DNA of 64,000 nucleotides from Caldovatus sediminis (GCF_014644455.1 NZ_BMKS01000013.1:57743-121742); one strand, 5' to 3'. Positions 7,403 to 16,881 are shown, counted from the first letter of the stretch. Numbers and translations are program-made. The notes: generated from the letters alone by a model not told the origin.

Positions 7403-9151
7403 TCACTCCCGCCGATGCAGCCTCTCCAGCACCGGCGCGTAGCGCTCGATCACCGCCCGCCGCCGGACCTTCATCGTCGGCGTCATCAGCCCGTTGTCGA
7501 CGGTGAAGGGCTCGGCGGTCGTCCAGCGCCGCACCCGCTCGACGGCGGAGAGCCTGGCGTTCACCCGCTCGATCGCTTCCGCCACCTTCCCCTCCATGCC
7601 TTCTGCCGGCACCACCAGCGCGACCAGCGCCGGCTTGCCCTCGCCCGCGACCACCGCCTGGGCGATCTCCGGCTCGGCCATCAGCAGGCCCTCGATCTTC
7701 GCCGGGCTCACCATCTCGCCGCCGAGCGTCTTGATGAAGTCGCGCTTACGGTCGGTGATGCGGATGTAGCCGTCCGGGTCGATCGCGCCGATGTCGCCGG
7801 TGTGCAGCCAGGGCGGCGCGCCGGGCGGGTCGCCGGCCGCCGGCCGCAGCGCCGCCGCGGTGGCCTCCGGGTTGTTCCAGTAGCCGTCCATGACGAGGTC
7901 GCCGCGCACCAGCAGCTCCCCGTCCTCGGCGATGCGCGCCTCCACGCCCGCGAGCGGCGGCCCCACGGTGTGGCGCCGGTTCGCCCAGGGCGGGTTCACC
8001 GAGACCACCGGCCCCGCCTCCGTCTGCCCGTATCCCTGGATCACCGGCACGCCGAGGGCGAGGAAGAACCCCGAGAGGTCGGGATCGAGCCGCGCCCCGC
8101 CCGAGACCAGCGCCAGCAGCCGCCCGCCGAAGCGCGCGCGCACCCGGGCGCGCACCAGCCGCTCCAGCACCGCGTCCTGCGCGCGCTCGAGCGGCCCGAG
8201 CGGCGGCCCGTCCATCTTCCGCAGCCCCAGCTCCACGGCCCGTTCGAACAGCCGGCGCCGGAACGCCGGCTCCTTCTCGAGCTGCGCCAGCATGCGCGCG
8301 CGCAGCACCTCGAACAGCCGCGGCACGGCGGTGATGACGGCGGGCCGCATTTCCTGCAGCTCGGCCGCGATGCGGTCGGCGCCCCGAGAATAGACCACCT
8401 CGACCCCGAGCGAGGGCAGCAGGAAGCCGCCCACCGTATGCTCGTAGGAATGCGACAGCGGCAGGAAGGAGAGGTAGCGCTCGCCGAAGAAGTCGAGCCG
8501 CTCGGCCAGCACCCGGACGCCCTCGCGGTTGGCCAGCATGGCGCGGTGCGGCAGCATCACGCCCTTCGGCGCGCCGCCGGTGCCGGAGGTGTAGATCAGG
8601 CAGGCGAGGCGGGTGCCCGGTGCGGCGTTCGCCTCCGCCTCCAGCATGGCGAGGTCGCCCGGGCTGGCGAGCGCCTCCGCCCACCGGTGCGCGGCCGTGC
8701 CGTCCGGCGCGGCCGGCGGGTCCTCGCAGCAGAGCAGCAGGGCGAGGCCGGCGCCGCTCTCCGCTGCCGCGGCCAGCACGCGCTCGGCCAGGCGGCGCGT
8801 CGAGACGATGGCGGCGGAGGCGCCCGAATCGCGCAGGATGTGGGCGTGGTCGGCGACGGTATTGGTCGTGTAGGTCGGCACCGAGACCGCGCCGATCGCC
8901 ATGACCGCCGTGTCGGCGACGGGGAACTCGGGCCGGTTCTCGCTGACGATCAGCACCCGGTCGCCGGGCGCGACGCCGTGCGCGCGGAGGAAGGCGGCCA
9001 CCGCGGCGACCTGGTGCGCGAACTCGCCCCACAGCACGCGCTGCCAGGCGCCGTCGCGCCAGTGGCGCAGCATCGGCCGCTCGGCCCATTCCCGGGCGCG
9101 CGCCAGCATCATGGCCGGGAGAGTCGGCCAGTTCCCCCGCACGTACGGCAT
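7403..9151 (-). CDS. Long-chain acyl-CoA synthetase (AMP-forming)
   Basis: A 582-residue member of the FadD15-like branch of the adenylate-forming enzymes. It has the P-loop [16 protein letters not shown] at about residue 210, SFLPLSHSYEH, the A5-type GYGQTEAGPVVS, WLHTGDIGAIDPDGYIRITDRKRDFIKTLGGE, and a late basic stretch (TPTMKVRRR) with the expected catalytic Lys. It converts a fatty acid, ATP and CoA to acyl-CoA, AMP and pyrophosphate at or near the inner membrane. It is divergent from pepF with only 85 bp between the starts. Chain length preference cannot be judged. Confidence 0.92.
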   Translation of the reverse strand: MPYVRGNWPTLPAMMLARAREWAERPMLRHWRDGAWQRVLWGEFAHQVAAVAAFLRAHGVAPGDRVLIVSENRPEFPVADTAVMAIGAVSVPTYTTNTVADHAHILRDSGASAAIVSTRRLAERVLAAAAESGAGLALLLCCEDPPAAPDGTAAHRWAEALASPGDLAMLEAEANAAPGTRLACLIYTSGTGGAPKGVMLPHRAMLANREGVRVLAERLDFFGERYLSFLPLSHSYEHTVGGFLLPSLGVEVVYSRGADRIAAELQEMRPAVITAVPRLFEVLRARMLAQLEKEPAFRRRLFERAVELGLRKMDGPPLGPLERAQDAVLERLVRARVRARFGGRLLALVSGGARLDPDLSGFFLALGVPVIQGYGQTEAGPVVSVNPPWANRRHTVGPPLAGVEARIAEDGELLVRGDLVMDGYWNNPEATAAALRPAAGDPPGAPPWLHTGDIGAIDPDGYIRITDRKRDFIKTLGGEMVSPAKIEGLLMAEPEIAQAVVAGEGKPALVALVVPAEGMEGKVAEAIERVNARLSAVERVRRWTTAEPFTVDNGLMTPTMKVRRRAVIERYAPVLERLHRRE

Positions 9152-9236
9152 GCTTCGCCCGGACGCTCCCCTCGTTGCGTTGCCGCCCCATTCTGGCGCG
9201 CGATGCCCCCCTGCGCCACCACGCGCCAGGGCTTAT

Positions 9237-11093
9237 ATGGGCAACGTGACCCACGCACATCCCGCCCCCCGCGCCGCCGCTGCCGTCCGCGCCCCGCTGG
9301 ACACCGGCGCCTCCGACGCCCTCGGGCCGCTTCCGGCCTGGGATCTCTCCGACCTCTACCGCGCCCCGGACGATCCGGCGCTCGCCGCCGACCTCGACCG
9401 CGCCGAGGCGGAGGCGAAGGCCTTCGCCGGGCGCCACGCCGGGCGGCTCGGCGCCATGGAGGGCGACGCCCTCGCCGCCGCCATCGCCGAGTACGAGCGG
9501 ATCGAGGAGCGCCTCGGCCGGGCCATGTCCTACGCCCAGCTCGTCTTCTCGGGCGACGCCGCCGATCCCGCCAACGGGCGCTTCTACCAGACCGTGCAGG
9601 AGCGGGTGACGGCGATCTCCTCGCACCTGCTGTTCTTCACCCTGGAGCTGAACCGGCTGGAGGAGCCGGCGCTGGAGGCGAAGCTCGCCGCGAGCCCCGC
9701 GCTCGCGCGCTGGCGTCCCTGGCTGCGCGACCTGCGCGTCTTCCGCCCGCACCAGCTCTCCGACGAGCTCGAGAAGCTGCTGCACGAGAAGGAGGTCACC
9801 GGCCGCGCCGCCTGGAACCGCCTGTTCGACGAGACCGTCGCCGCCATGCGGGTGTCGGTCGCGGGCGAGGAGCTGACCGTCTCGGCGGCGCTGAACAAGC
9901 TCTCGGACCGCGACCGCGCGGTGCGCGAGGCGGCGGCGAAGGGCATCTCCCAGGCCTTCGGCGAGCGGATCCGGCTGTTCGCGCTGATCACCAACGTCCT
10001 CGCCAAGGACAAGGAGATCGTGGACACCTGGCGCCGCTACCCGCGCCCGACCAGCGCGCGCAACCTCGCCAACATGGTCGAGGACGAGGTGGTGGACGCG
10101 CTGGTCGCCGCGGTGCGGGAGAGCTATCCCCGCCTCTCGCACCGCTACTACGCGCTGAAGGCGCGCTGGCTCGGCCTCGAGAAGCTGCGGCACTGGGACC
10201 GCAACGCGCCGCTGCCGGAGGAGGAGGACCGCCTCGTGCCGTGGCGGGAGGCGGTGCGGCGCGTGCTCGACAGCTACGCCGCCTTCAGTCCCCGGCTCGC
10301 CGAGATCGGCGGCCGCTTCTTCGAGCGGCCGTGGATCGACGCGGCGCTGCGGCCGGGCAAGGCGAGCGGCGCCTTCGCCCATCCCACGGTGCCGAGCGCG
10401 CACCCCTACCTGCTGCTCAACTACCACGGCAAGCCGCGCGACGTGATGACGCTCGCGCACGAGCTCGGCCACGGCGTGCACCAGATCCTCGCCGCCGAGC
10501 AGGGCTACCTGATGTCCGGCACGCCGCTCACGCTGGCCGAGACGGCGAGCGTGTTCGGCGAGATGCTGACCTTCCGCGCCATGCTCGACGCCGAGAGCGA
10601 CCCGCGCCGCCGCCGCGCCCTGCTCGCCGGCAAGGTCGAGGACATGCTCAACACGGTGGTGCGCCAGATCGCCTTCTACCGCTTCGAGACCCTGCTGCAC
10701 GAGGAGCGGCGGCGCAGGGGCGAGCTGGCGCACGAGCGGATCGCCGAGCTGTGGATGGAGGTGCAGCGGGAATCGCTCGGCCCGGCCTTCGAGCTGACGC
10801 CGGACTACGGCGTGTACTGGGCCTACATCCCGCACTTCGTGCACACGCCCTTCTACGTGTACGCCTACGCCTTCGGCGACTGCCTGGTGAACGCGCTCTA
10901 CGGCGCCTACCGCGAGGGCGCGGTGCCGGACTTCGAGGCCAAGTACCTCGACATGCTGCGCGCCGGCGGCACCAGGCGGCACAAGGAGCTGCTCGCCCCG
11001 TTCGGCCTCGACGCCTCCGACCCCGCCTTCTGGCGGCGCGGCCTCGACGTGATCGCGGGCTTCATCGACGAGCTCGAGGCGGGCGGTGTCTGA
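9237..11093 (+). CDS. pepF: Oligoendopeptidase F, M3 family metallopeptidase
   Basis: A 618-residue zinc peptidase of the M3B family. The active site MTLAHELGHGVHQ (HExxH variant) sits near residue 410, followed by ETASVFGEML, which supplies the third zinc ligand. The C-terminal PHFVHTPFYVYAYAFGDCLVNALY is typical of PepF. It cleaves short oligopeptides in the cytoplasm. I chose the ATG at 9237. A TTATAT box overlaps this ATG, so an alternative GTG at 9246 cannot be excluded. The stop overlaps the UbiB-like gene by 8 bp. Confidence 0.93.
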   Translation: MGNVTHAHPAPRAAAAVRAPLDTGASDALGPLPAWDLSDLYRAPDDPALAADLDRAEAEAKAFAGRHAGRLGAMEGDALAAAIAEYERIEERLGRAMSYAQLVFSGDAADPANGRFYQTVQERVTAISSHLLFFTLELNRLEEPALEAKLAASPALARWRPWLRDLRVFRPHQLSDELEKLLHEKEVTGRAAWNRLFDETVAAMRVSVAGEELTVSAALNKLSDRDRAVREAAAKGISQAFGERIRLFALITNVLAKDKEIVDTWRRYPRPTSARNLANMVEDEVVDALVAAVRESYPRLSHRYYALKARWLGLEKLRHWDRNAPLPEEEDRLVPWREAVRRVLDSYAAFSPRLAEIGGRFFERPWIDAALRPGKASGAFAHPTVPSAHPYLLLNYHGKPRDVMTLAHELGHGVHQILAAEQGYLMSGTPLTLAETASVFGEMLTFRAMLDAESDPRRRRALLAGKVEDMLNTVVRQIAFYRFETLLHEERRRRGELAHERIAELWMEVQRESLGPAFELTPDYGVYWAYIPHFVHTPFYVYAYAFGDCLVNALYGAYREGAVPDFEAKYLDMLRAGGTRRHKELLAPFGLDASDPAFWRRGLDVIAGFIDELEAGGV

Positions 11094-12459
11094 CGCGACG
11101 CGCGGGGGGGAGCGCGGCGAGAGCACGCTGCTCGGCGAGCTGCGCCGGATGGCGCGCACCTCCGGCGCGGTGGGGGGCATCGCCGCGCGCGTCGCCGGCG
11201 AGCGCTTCCTCGGCATCAAGACCGACCGCGCGGCGCATGCCGAGGACCTGAAGGCGATCCTCGGCGGGCTGAAGGGCCCGCTGATGAAGGTGGCGCAGTT
11301 CCTCTCCACCATCCCGGACGCGCTGCCCGCCGAATACGCCGCGCAGCTCGCCACCCTGCAGGCCAACGCGCCGCCGATGGGCTGGCCCTTCGTGCGCCGG
11401 CGCATGGCGGCCGAGCTGGGGCCGGACTGGGAGCGCAGGTTCGCGCGCTTCGAGCGCGAGGCGGCGGCCGCGGCCTCGCTCGGCCAGGTGCACCGGGCGG
11501 TGCTGCCCGACGGCACGCTGGTCGCCTGCAAGCTGCAGTACCCGGACATGCCGAGCGTGGTGGAGGCGGACCTCCGCCAGCTCCGCCTGGCGATGCACCT
11601 CTACCGCCGGCTCGACAACGCCATCCAGCACGACGAGGTGTACGAGGAGCTCTGCGAGCGCCTGCGCGAGGAGCTCGACTACCTGCGCGAGGCGGCGCAG
11701 ATGCGCCTCTACGGCATCATGCTCGCGGGCGAGCCCGCCATCCGCGTACCGCGCCCGATCGAGGGCTACTGCACGCGCCGTCTGCTCACCATGACTTGGC
11801 TCGAGGGGCGCCCGATCCTCAGGCGGCTCGAGGAGGATCCGCCGCAGGAGGAGCGCAACCGCTATGCCGAGGCCCTGTTCCGCGCCTGGTACGTGCCCTT
11901 CTACCGCTACGGCGTGATCCACGGCGACCCGCACCTCGGCAACTACCAGGTGCGGCCGGACCAGCACGGCATCAACCTGCTCGACTTCGGCGCCATCCGC
12001 GTCTTCGCCGCCCGCTTCGTCACCGGCGTGATCATGCTCTACGAGGCGGTGCGCGACCGCGACGACGACAAGGCGCACGCCGCCTACGAGTCCTGGGGCT
12101 TCACCGGCCTCTCGCGCGAGAAGATGGCGGTGCTGAACCTGTGGGCGCGCTTCCTCTACGAGCCGCTGCTCGACGACCGCGTGCGCCGCATCCAGCTCAG
12201 CGACGACCCCGCCTACGGGCGCAAGGTGGCGGAGCAGGTGCACGCCGGCCTGAAGCGCACCGGCGGCGTGCGCCCGCCGCGCGAGTTCGTGCTGATGGAC
12301 CGCGCCGCGGTCGGCCTCGGCAGCGTCTTCCTGCGCCTGCGCGCGGAGCTGAACTGGCACCGCCTGTTCCAGGAGCTGATCGCCGACTTCGACGAGGCGA
12401 AGGTCGCCGAGCGCCAGGCGGCGGCGCTGCGCGAGGCGGGGGTGCCGGGGGCGGCCTGA
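11086..12459 (+). CDS. ABC1/UbiB-family atypical kinase
   Basis: A 457-residue protein of the ABC1/ADCK/UbiB family. It shows the Ala-rich nucleotide loop AAAAASLGQVH, the catalytic-loop HGDPHLGNY and the metal-binding LLDFGAI. The family KxGQ motif reads MKVAQ (KGPLMKVAQFLS) here, with Ala replacing Gly. It starts with GTG inside the end of pepF (8 bp overlap), so it is co-translated with the peptidase. UbiB relatives support ubiquinone synthesis or lipid handling through ATPase rather than protein-kinase activity. It lacks the long C-terminal membrane anchor of classical UbiB, so I do not assign that symbol. Confidence 0.88.
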   Translation: MSDATRGGERGESTLLGELRRMARTSGAVGGIAARVAGERFLGIKTDRAAHAEDLKAILGGLKGPLMKVAQFLSTIPDALPAEYAAQLATLQANAPPMGWPFVRRRMAAELGPDWERRFARFEREAAAAASLGQVHRAVLPDGTLVACKLQYPDMPSVVEADLRQLRLAMHLYRRLDNAIQHDEVYEELCERLREELDYLREAAQMRLYGIMLAGEPAIRVPRPIEGYCTRRLLTMTWLEGRPILRRLEEDPPQEERNRYAEALFRAWYVPFYRYGVIHGDPHLGNYQVRPDQHGINLLDFGAIRVFAARFVTGVIMLYEAVRDRDDDKAHAAYESWGFTGLSREKMAVLNLWARFLYEPLLDDRVRRIQLSDDPAYGRKVAEQVHAGLKRTGGVRPPREFVLMDRAAVGLGSVFLRLRAELNWHRLFQELIADFDEAKVAERQAAALREAGVPGAA

Positions 12460-12486
12460 GGGCCGGGCGGGCGCCGCCGGCGGATC

Positions 12487-13851
12487 TCAGCCCTCCTCCT
12501 CCGCGTAGGGATTGCGCGTCGCCCGGAACTGCAGCCGGATCGGCACGCCCGGCATGTCGAAGGCCTCGCGGAAGCTGTTCACCAGGTAGCGCCGGTAGTC
12601 CTCCGGCACCTCCGCGGTCCGCGTGCCGAACACCACGATCGTCGGCGGCCGCGCCTTCGGCATCGTCGCGTAGCGCAGCCTGATCCGCCTGCCGGCGACG
12701 ACGGGCGGCGGGTGGCGCTCCTTCGCCGCCTCCAGCCAGCGGTTCAGCTCGCCGGTGCCGACCCGCCTGTTCCACAGCGCGTGGACCGCGCGCACCGCCG
12801 GCATCAGCTTCTCGACGCCCTGCCCGGTCAGCGCCGACATCGGCACCACCGGCACGCCGCGGAGCTGGGGCAGGCTCGTCGCCAGCACGTCGTCGAGCCG
12901 CCTGCGCGCCGCGGCGCGGTCCTCGACGGCGTCCCACTTGTTCAGCGCGATCACCACCGCCCGGCCCTCGCGCTCGGCCAGCCGGGCGATGCGCAGGTCC
13001 TGCTCGTCCATCCCGAGCCGCGCGTCCAGCACGAGCACCACCACCTCGCTCTCCTTGAGCGCGGCGATGCCGGCGCCGACCGCCATCTGCTCCAGCTCGG
13101 CGCCCCGGGAGACGCGGGCCCGCTTGCGCATCCCCGCCGTGTCCACGAGCCGCACCTGCCCGCCGGTCTCGTCCGTCCACGCCACGGCGACGGCGTCGCG
13201 GGTCAGGCCCGGCTCCGGGCCGGTGAGCATCCGCTCCTCGCCGACCAGCGCGTTGAGCAGCGTGGACTTGCCCGCGTTCGGCCGCCCGACGATGGCGAGG
13301 CGGAGCGGGCGCTCCCCTTCCTCCGCCGCGCCGCCGGCCTGCTCCTCGGCCGGCAGGGCCTCGGCGATCGCCTCGTGCAGCGCGCCGATCCCCTCGCCGT
13401 GCTCCGCCGAGACCGGGATCGGGTCGCCGAGGCCGAGCTCGTAGGCCTCCATCGCCTGCTGCCCGCCGAGGCGCCCCTCCGCCTTGTTCGCCACCAGCAG
13501 CACCGGCTTGCGCGCGCGGCGCAGCCAGTTGGCGAAGGCGCGGTCGGCCGGGGTGATGCCCGCGCGCGCGTCCACCACGAACAGCGCCACGTCCGCCTCG
13601 CGCAGCGCCGCCTCCGAGGAGGCCCGCATGCGGCCGGAGATCGTCTCCGGCGGCGCCTCCTCGAGCCCGGCGGTGTCGAGGAGGCGCACCGGCCGCCCGG
13701 CGACCGTCGCCTCTGCCTCCTTGCGGTCGCGCGTCGCCCCCGGGGTGTCGTCCACGATGGCGAGCCGCCGCCCGGCCAGCCGGTTGAACAGCGTGGACTT
13801 GCCGACGTTCGGGCGCCCGAGGATGGCGACGGTGGGAATCCGCTTGGTCAT
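12487..13851 (-). CDS. der: GTPase Der (EngA), ribosome assembly
   Basis: A 454-residue protein with two tandem GTPase domains (P-loops GRPNVGKST and GRPNAGKST, DTAG twice, NKAE and NKWD) and a C-terminal KH-like domain ending in a basic/acidic tail. Der is an essential factor for assembly of the 50S subunit. It is the last gene of the set YfgM-like, bamB, der on the minus strand, an order known from many proteobacteria. The ATG has no clear Shine-Dalgarno sequence. A 7-bp stem (13862-13878) covers the bamB stop just upstream, which may couple its translation to bamB. Confidence 0.96.
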   Translation of the reverse strand: MTKRIPTVAILGRPNVGKSTLFNRLAGRRLAIVDDTPGATRDRKEAEATVAGRPVRLLDTAGLEEAPPETISGRMRASSEAALREADVALFVVDARAGITPADRAFANWLRRARKPVLLVANKAEGRLGGQQAMEAYELGLGDPIPVSAEHGEGIGALHEAIAEALPAEEQAGGAAEEGERPLRLAIVGRPNAGKSTLLNALVGEERMLTGPEPGLTRDAVAVAWTDETGGQVRLVDTAGMRKRARVSRGAELEQMAVGAGIAALKESEVVVLVLDARLGMDEQDLRIARLAEREGRAVVIALNKWDAVEDRAAARRRLDDVLATSLPQLRGVPVVPMSALTGQGVEKLMPAVRAVHALWNRRVGTGELNRWLEAAKERHPPPVVAGRRIRLRYATMPKARPPTIVVFGTRTAEVPEDYRRYLVNSFREAFDMPGVPIRLQFRATRNPYAEEEG

Positions 13852-13861
13852 GACACGGCCA

Positions 13862-13878
13862 ACGCGCCTCGGGCGCGT
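13862..13878 (-). promoter_or_regulatory. Small hairpin between bamB and der
   Basis: A perfect 7-bp stem (acgcgcc/ggcgcgt) with a 3-base loop covers the end of the bamB stop codon. It ends 10 bases before the der start. There is no U-run after it, so it is more likely an mRNA processing or coupling element than a terminator. Confidence 0.35.
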
Positions 13879-15266
13879 CAGGCTGAGGCGGCTCCGCGCA
13901 GCGCCACCAGGGTGGCGTCGTCGGTGGCGAGGTAGAGCGTCCCGCCCGCCACCGCCGGCTGCAGCGTGACCCCTCCCGGCAGCCGCCGCCGCTCGAGGAT
14001 CCGGCCGTCGGTCGGCTCGACCGCCACCATCTCGCCGCCGCTGCCGGCGACGAGGATCCGGCCCCCCGCCAGCACGGGCGCCGCCCAGTGGGCAGGCGGC
14101 GGGTCGCGCCGCCCCTCGCGCGGGCGCTGCAGGTCGGTCACCCAGCGCACGCGGCCGTTCTCCCCGCCGATCGCGGCGAGCTCGCCGTCGCGGCTCAGCA
14201 GGAACAGCCATTCGCCGGCCGACCAGGGCGCCTCGGTCCCGCCGACCTCGCGCTCCCACAGGCGCCGGCCGGAGCGCAGGTCGATGGCGATCGAGAGGCC
14301 GCCCATGCCGACCGCGAAGACGCGGCCGTGGTCGACGACCGGCAGGGCCCGGATGCCCGCGATCTCGGCGAGCGTGCTCGTCCCCGCGGCCGCGAGCGTC
14401 TCGGTCCACAGCACTCGCCCGTCGGAGGCGCGCAGCGCCGACAGCTCGCCGGAGGCGAAGCCGGCGACCACCGTGTCGCCCTCCACCGCCGGGGCCGGCA
14501 GGCCGAGCGGCACGGCGGTCGCCGGACTGGCCCGGTGGGTCCAGAGCCGGCGCCCGTCCTCCGCGGACAGGGCGAGGAGCTGGTTCTCGATCGTCGGCAC
14601 GAAGATGCGCCCGTTCACGACGGTCGGCGCGCCGCGGGTCGGCGCCGGCAGGCGGGTGCGCCAGCGCACGCCGCCCTCGGCGGGGTCCACGGCGAGCATC
14701 TCGGCGAGGCCCGAGGCGACGTAGAGGGTGCCGGCGTCGAAGGCGACGCCGCCGCCCACCGCGCCGTCGCGCTCCTCTTCCGGCCGGCTGTCCAGGCGCC
14801 AGCGCCGGGCGCCGGTCGCGGCGTCGAAGGCGGAGACGATGCCGAGGGCGTCCACCACATAGACCGTGCCCCCGGCGACGATCGGCGCGCCGGTGATGCG
14901 GCGGCGATAGCCGGAGCCGGAGCCGAAGGAGGACCGCCACGCCTCGCGCAGCGACCCGCCGCTGCCCGCCGCCCCCGTGTCCAGCGCCAGGTGGCCCGGC
15001 GCGTGGCTGGGTGCGCCGCCGGCCTGGGGCCAGTCGGCGTTCGGCGTCGGCGGAGGCAGGCTCACGGCGCGCGCCTGCAGGCCCTCGTCCACGGAGAGGC
15101 CGGCGCGCTGCACCGCGCTGAGCACCGAGCGACGCTCGCCGGCGAGCGGCACCTTGCGCTCGCGGAACAGGTCGTCGAGCCATTCGCAGCCGCCGAGCAG
15201 GCCGGCGGAGGCGAGCAGCAGGGCGCGGCGGCCGGGGCCGGCGGCGGGAATCTTCGGGGCGCGCAT
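13878..15266 (-). CDS. bamB: Outer-membrane assembly lipoprotein BamB
   Basis: A 462-residue protein with an N-terminal signal ending in the lipobox LLGGC (Cys at about residue 27) and an arginine pair before the hydrophobic stretch. The body is a PQQ-type beta-propeller with repeated blades such as GGTVYVVDALGIVSAFDAATGARRWRL and GRIFVPTIENQLLALSAEDGRRLW. BamB is the scaffold lipoprotein of the Bam complex in the periplasm. It overlaps the upstream TPR gene by 1 bp and lies 26 bp before der, which supports the assignment over a PQQ dehydrogenase subunit. Confidence 0.9.
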   Translation of the reverse strand: MRAPKIPAAGPGRRALLLASAGLLGGCEWLDDLFRERKVPLAGERRSVLSAVQRAGLSVDEGLQARAVSLPPPTPNADWPQAGGAPSHAPGHLALDTGAAGSGGSLREAWRSSFGSGSGYRRRITGAPIVAGGTVYVVDALGIVSAFDAATGARRWRLDSRPEEERDGAVGGGVAFDAGTLYVASGLAEMLAVDPAEGGVRWRTRLPAPTRGAPTVVNGRIFVPTIENQLLALSAEDGRRLWTHRASPATAVPLGLPAPAVEGDTVVAGFASGELSALRASDGRVLWTETLAAAGTSTLAEIAGIRALPVVDHGRVFAVGMGGLSIAIDLRSGRRLWEREVGGTEAPWSAGEWLFLLSRDGELAAIGGENGRVRWVTDLQRPREGRRDPPPAHWAAPVLAGGRILVAGSGGEMVAVEPTDGRILERRRLPGGVTLQPAVAGGTLYLATDDATLVALRGAASA

Positions 15267-15922
15267 CAGCTTCCGAGCCCCGCGGCGATGCGGCCGGCCC
15301 GGCCGCGGACCCCCTGAGGCGCGGTGACGTCCTCGGCCAATGCCTGCAGCATGCGCCGCGCCTGCTCGCGCTCGCCGCGCTTCAGCGCCACCAGGGCGGC
15401 GACCTCCTGGGCCGAGGCGCGCCAGGGGCTGTCCGGTCCGGTCAGCGGCGCGATGCGCGCGGCGAGCGCGGCCGGATCGGCGCCGGGCGCATCGAGCGAG
15501 TGCAGCACGAAGAGCAAGGTGGCGAGGTCGCGATAGAGCGGGTCCACGGCGGAATCGCGCGCGATCTGGTCCCACAGCGCCAGCGCCGCCTCGCGATCCC
15601 CCGTCTCGGCCTTGAGCGCCGCGGCGCGCAGCCGGGCGAGGGCGCGGTAGCCGCCGGCGGCGTCGCGCCCGAGCTGCGCGAATCGCTCGGCCGCTGCCTT
15701 GAGGTCGGCGCCCGGGGTCGCGGCGTCGCGCTCCGCGGCGAGGTAGGAGGCCGCGGCAGCGGCGACCTGGCGCTGCTGGTACCAGCCCCACCCCTGCCAG
15801 GCGCCGACGCCGAGCACGGCGAGCAGCGCCGCGCCGATGATCAGGCCGCCAAAGCGCTGCCAGAACCGGGCGGCGCGTTCGGCGCGGAGATCCTCCTCGA
15901 CTTCGTCGAAGATGTCGGGCAA
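15266..15922 (-). CDS. YfgM-like membrane-anchored TPR protein
   Basis: A 218-residue protein with one membrane segment (FGGLIIGAALLAVLGVGAWQGWGWY, about residues 27-51) after an acidic/basic N-terminus (DIFDEVEEDLRAERAARFW). A TPR-like periplasmic part follows. I prefer the TTG start, which gives MPDIFDEVEED and has a CAGGAG site 9 bases upstream. An in-frame ATG at 15970 adds 16 residues and cannot be excluded. YfgM homologues act with the periplasmic chaperone network near the Sec translocon. Its stop overlaps the bamB start, as in the conserved YfgM-BamB-Der arrangement. Confidence 0.82.
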   Translation of the reverse strand: MPDIFDEVEEDLRAERAARFWQRFGGLIIGAALLAVLGVGAWQGWGWYQQRQVAAAAASYLAAERDAATPGADLKAAAERFAQLGRDAAGGYRALARLRAAALKAETGDREAALALWDQIARDSAVDPLYRDLATLLFVLHSLDAPGADPAALAARIAPLTGPDSPWRASAQEVAALVALKRGEREQARRMLQALAEDVTAPQGVRGRAGRIAAGLGS

Positions 15923-16020
15923 GGGCAGGGACTCCTGGGAGCGACACGGCGGAACGGCGCGGCGGACCATAGCGGGGCCTTCGCGGTGCGTTAAGCCCGG
16001 CGCGCTAACGGTCGGCGGCC

Positions 16021-16422
16021 ATGCGTCCGCTCGTCCCGCTCCTTGCGCTCTGCCTGTCGCCGTTGCTGCTCCCCGGCTGCGCCGCGCTCGCGCCCTGGGC
16101 CGCGGCGGAGGCGGCGTCGGTGATGGTGTTCGACCGCGCGATCGGCGATGTGCTGGTGTCCGCGGTGACCGGGCGCGACTGCTCGGTGGTGCGGCTGGAC
16201 CGGGGCGAACCCTACTGCCGGCCGGAGGAGCCGCCGCCCGTGCCGCCACCCGTCTGCACCCGCAGCCTCGGCGCGGTGGATTGCTGGCGCGCCGCGCCCC
16301 CGCACGCCTGGCCACCCTATCGCGGCGTGGCTGACGGACCGGGATCGCGGCCCGAGCCGCCCGCCGCCGGGGCGGAACCGCCGGAGCGCCACCGTGAGGG
16401 GCGCTGGCCCGGCCTGTTCTGA
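16021..16422 (+). CDS. Small putative lipoprotein
   Basis: A 133-residue protein with a hydrophobic signal and lipobox LLPGC (Cys at about residue 20). The mature part has four further cysteines (DCSVV, PYCRPEE, VCTRS, VDCWR), which could pair as disulphides in the periplasm, and a proline-rich tail. I recognise no domain. The direction is opposite to the bamB operon and the ATG is the first plausible start. It is probably a lineage-restricted envelope protein. Confidence 0.65.
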   Translation: MRPLVPLLALCLSPLLLPGCAALAPWAAAEAASVMVFDRAIGDVLVSAVTGRDCSVVRLDRGEPYCRPEEPPPVPPPVCTRSLGAVDCWRAAPPHAWPPYRGVADGPGSRPEPPAAGAEPPERHREGRWPGLF

Positions 16423-16629
16423 GGGGCAGCGGGCCGGGCGCGGGTGCGAGCGGGCTTTCACGGGGCGGGCGGCCACTCCGGCCGCCTCCAGCCGTGGCGA
16501 CCGCCGCGGGGACCGGCCGCGCGGGTCAGGACGCGGCCGAGGCGAAAGGCAACCGCGCCCGGCCCGGCGCGGCCGCCGCGCAGGAGTCCTCGCCGGTTCC
16601 CGCGCGGCCGCGGGCGGTCCCCATCCTGC

Positions 16630-16881
16630 TCAGCGACAGGAGCAGGCGCGCCCGGCCCCGCCGAAATTCCTCCGCGCGAATTCCTGGGCGTCCGAGAGGT
16701 AGTCGAAGCGTGGGCCCATCTGGCAGACGTTGGAGCCGCGGGCGTTGCGCATCTGCTCCGGATCGCGCCCGTCCACCTCGATCCTCCCGTTGGCGCAATA
16801 GACATAGTAGCTGGCCGACGCCGCCGTCGGCGTCGCCAGCACGGCGAGGGCGGCGAGGGTCGCCGCGGCCGGGATGCGCAT
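16630..16881 (-). CDS. Small secreted protein with four cysteines
   Basis: An 83-residue product with a clear Sec signal peptide ([23 protein letters not shown]) cleaved before SYYVYC. The ~60-residue mature part has four cysteines (YVYCANG, NVCQMG, RACSCR) and a regular, polar composition unlike that of frame shadows. The function is unknown. An upstream in-frame start at 16917 would spoil the signal peptide, so I use the ATG at 16881. Confidence 0.65.
   Translation of the reverse strand: MRIPAAATLAALAVLATPTAASASYYVYCANGRIEVDGRDPEQMRNARGSNVCQMGPRFDYLSDAQEFARRNFGGAGRACSCR

Noticed and set aside
5429..11251. A plus-strand open frame of 1940 codons
   Set aside because: It runs antisense to the CoA-transferase and acyl-CoA synthetase and out of frame through pepF. 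The translation is Arg/Ala/Pro-rich without domains, the expected result of about 75% GC.
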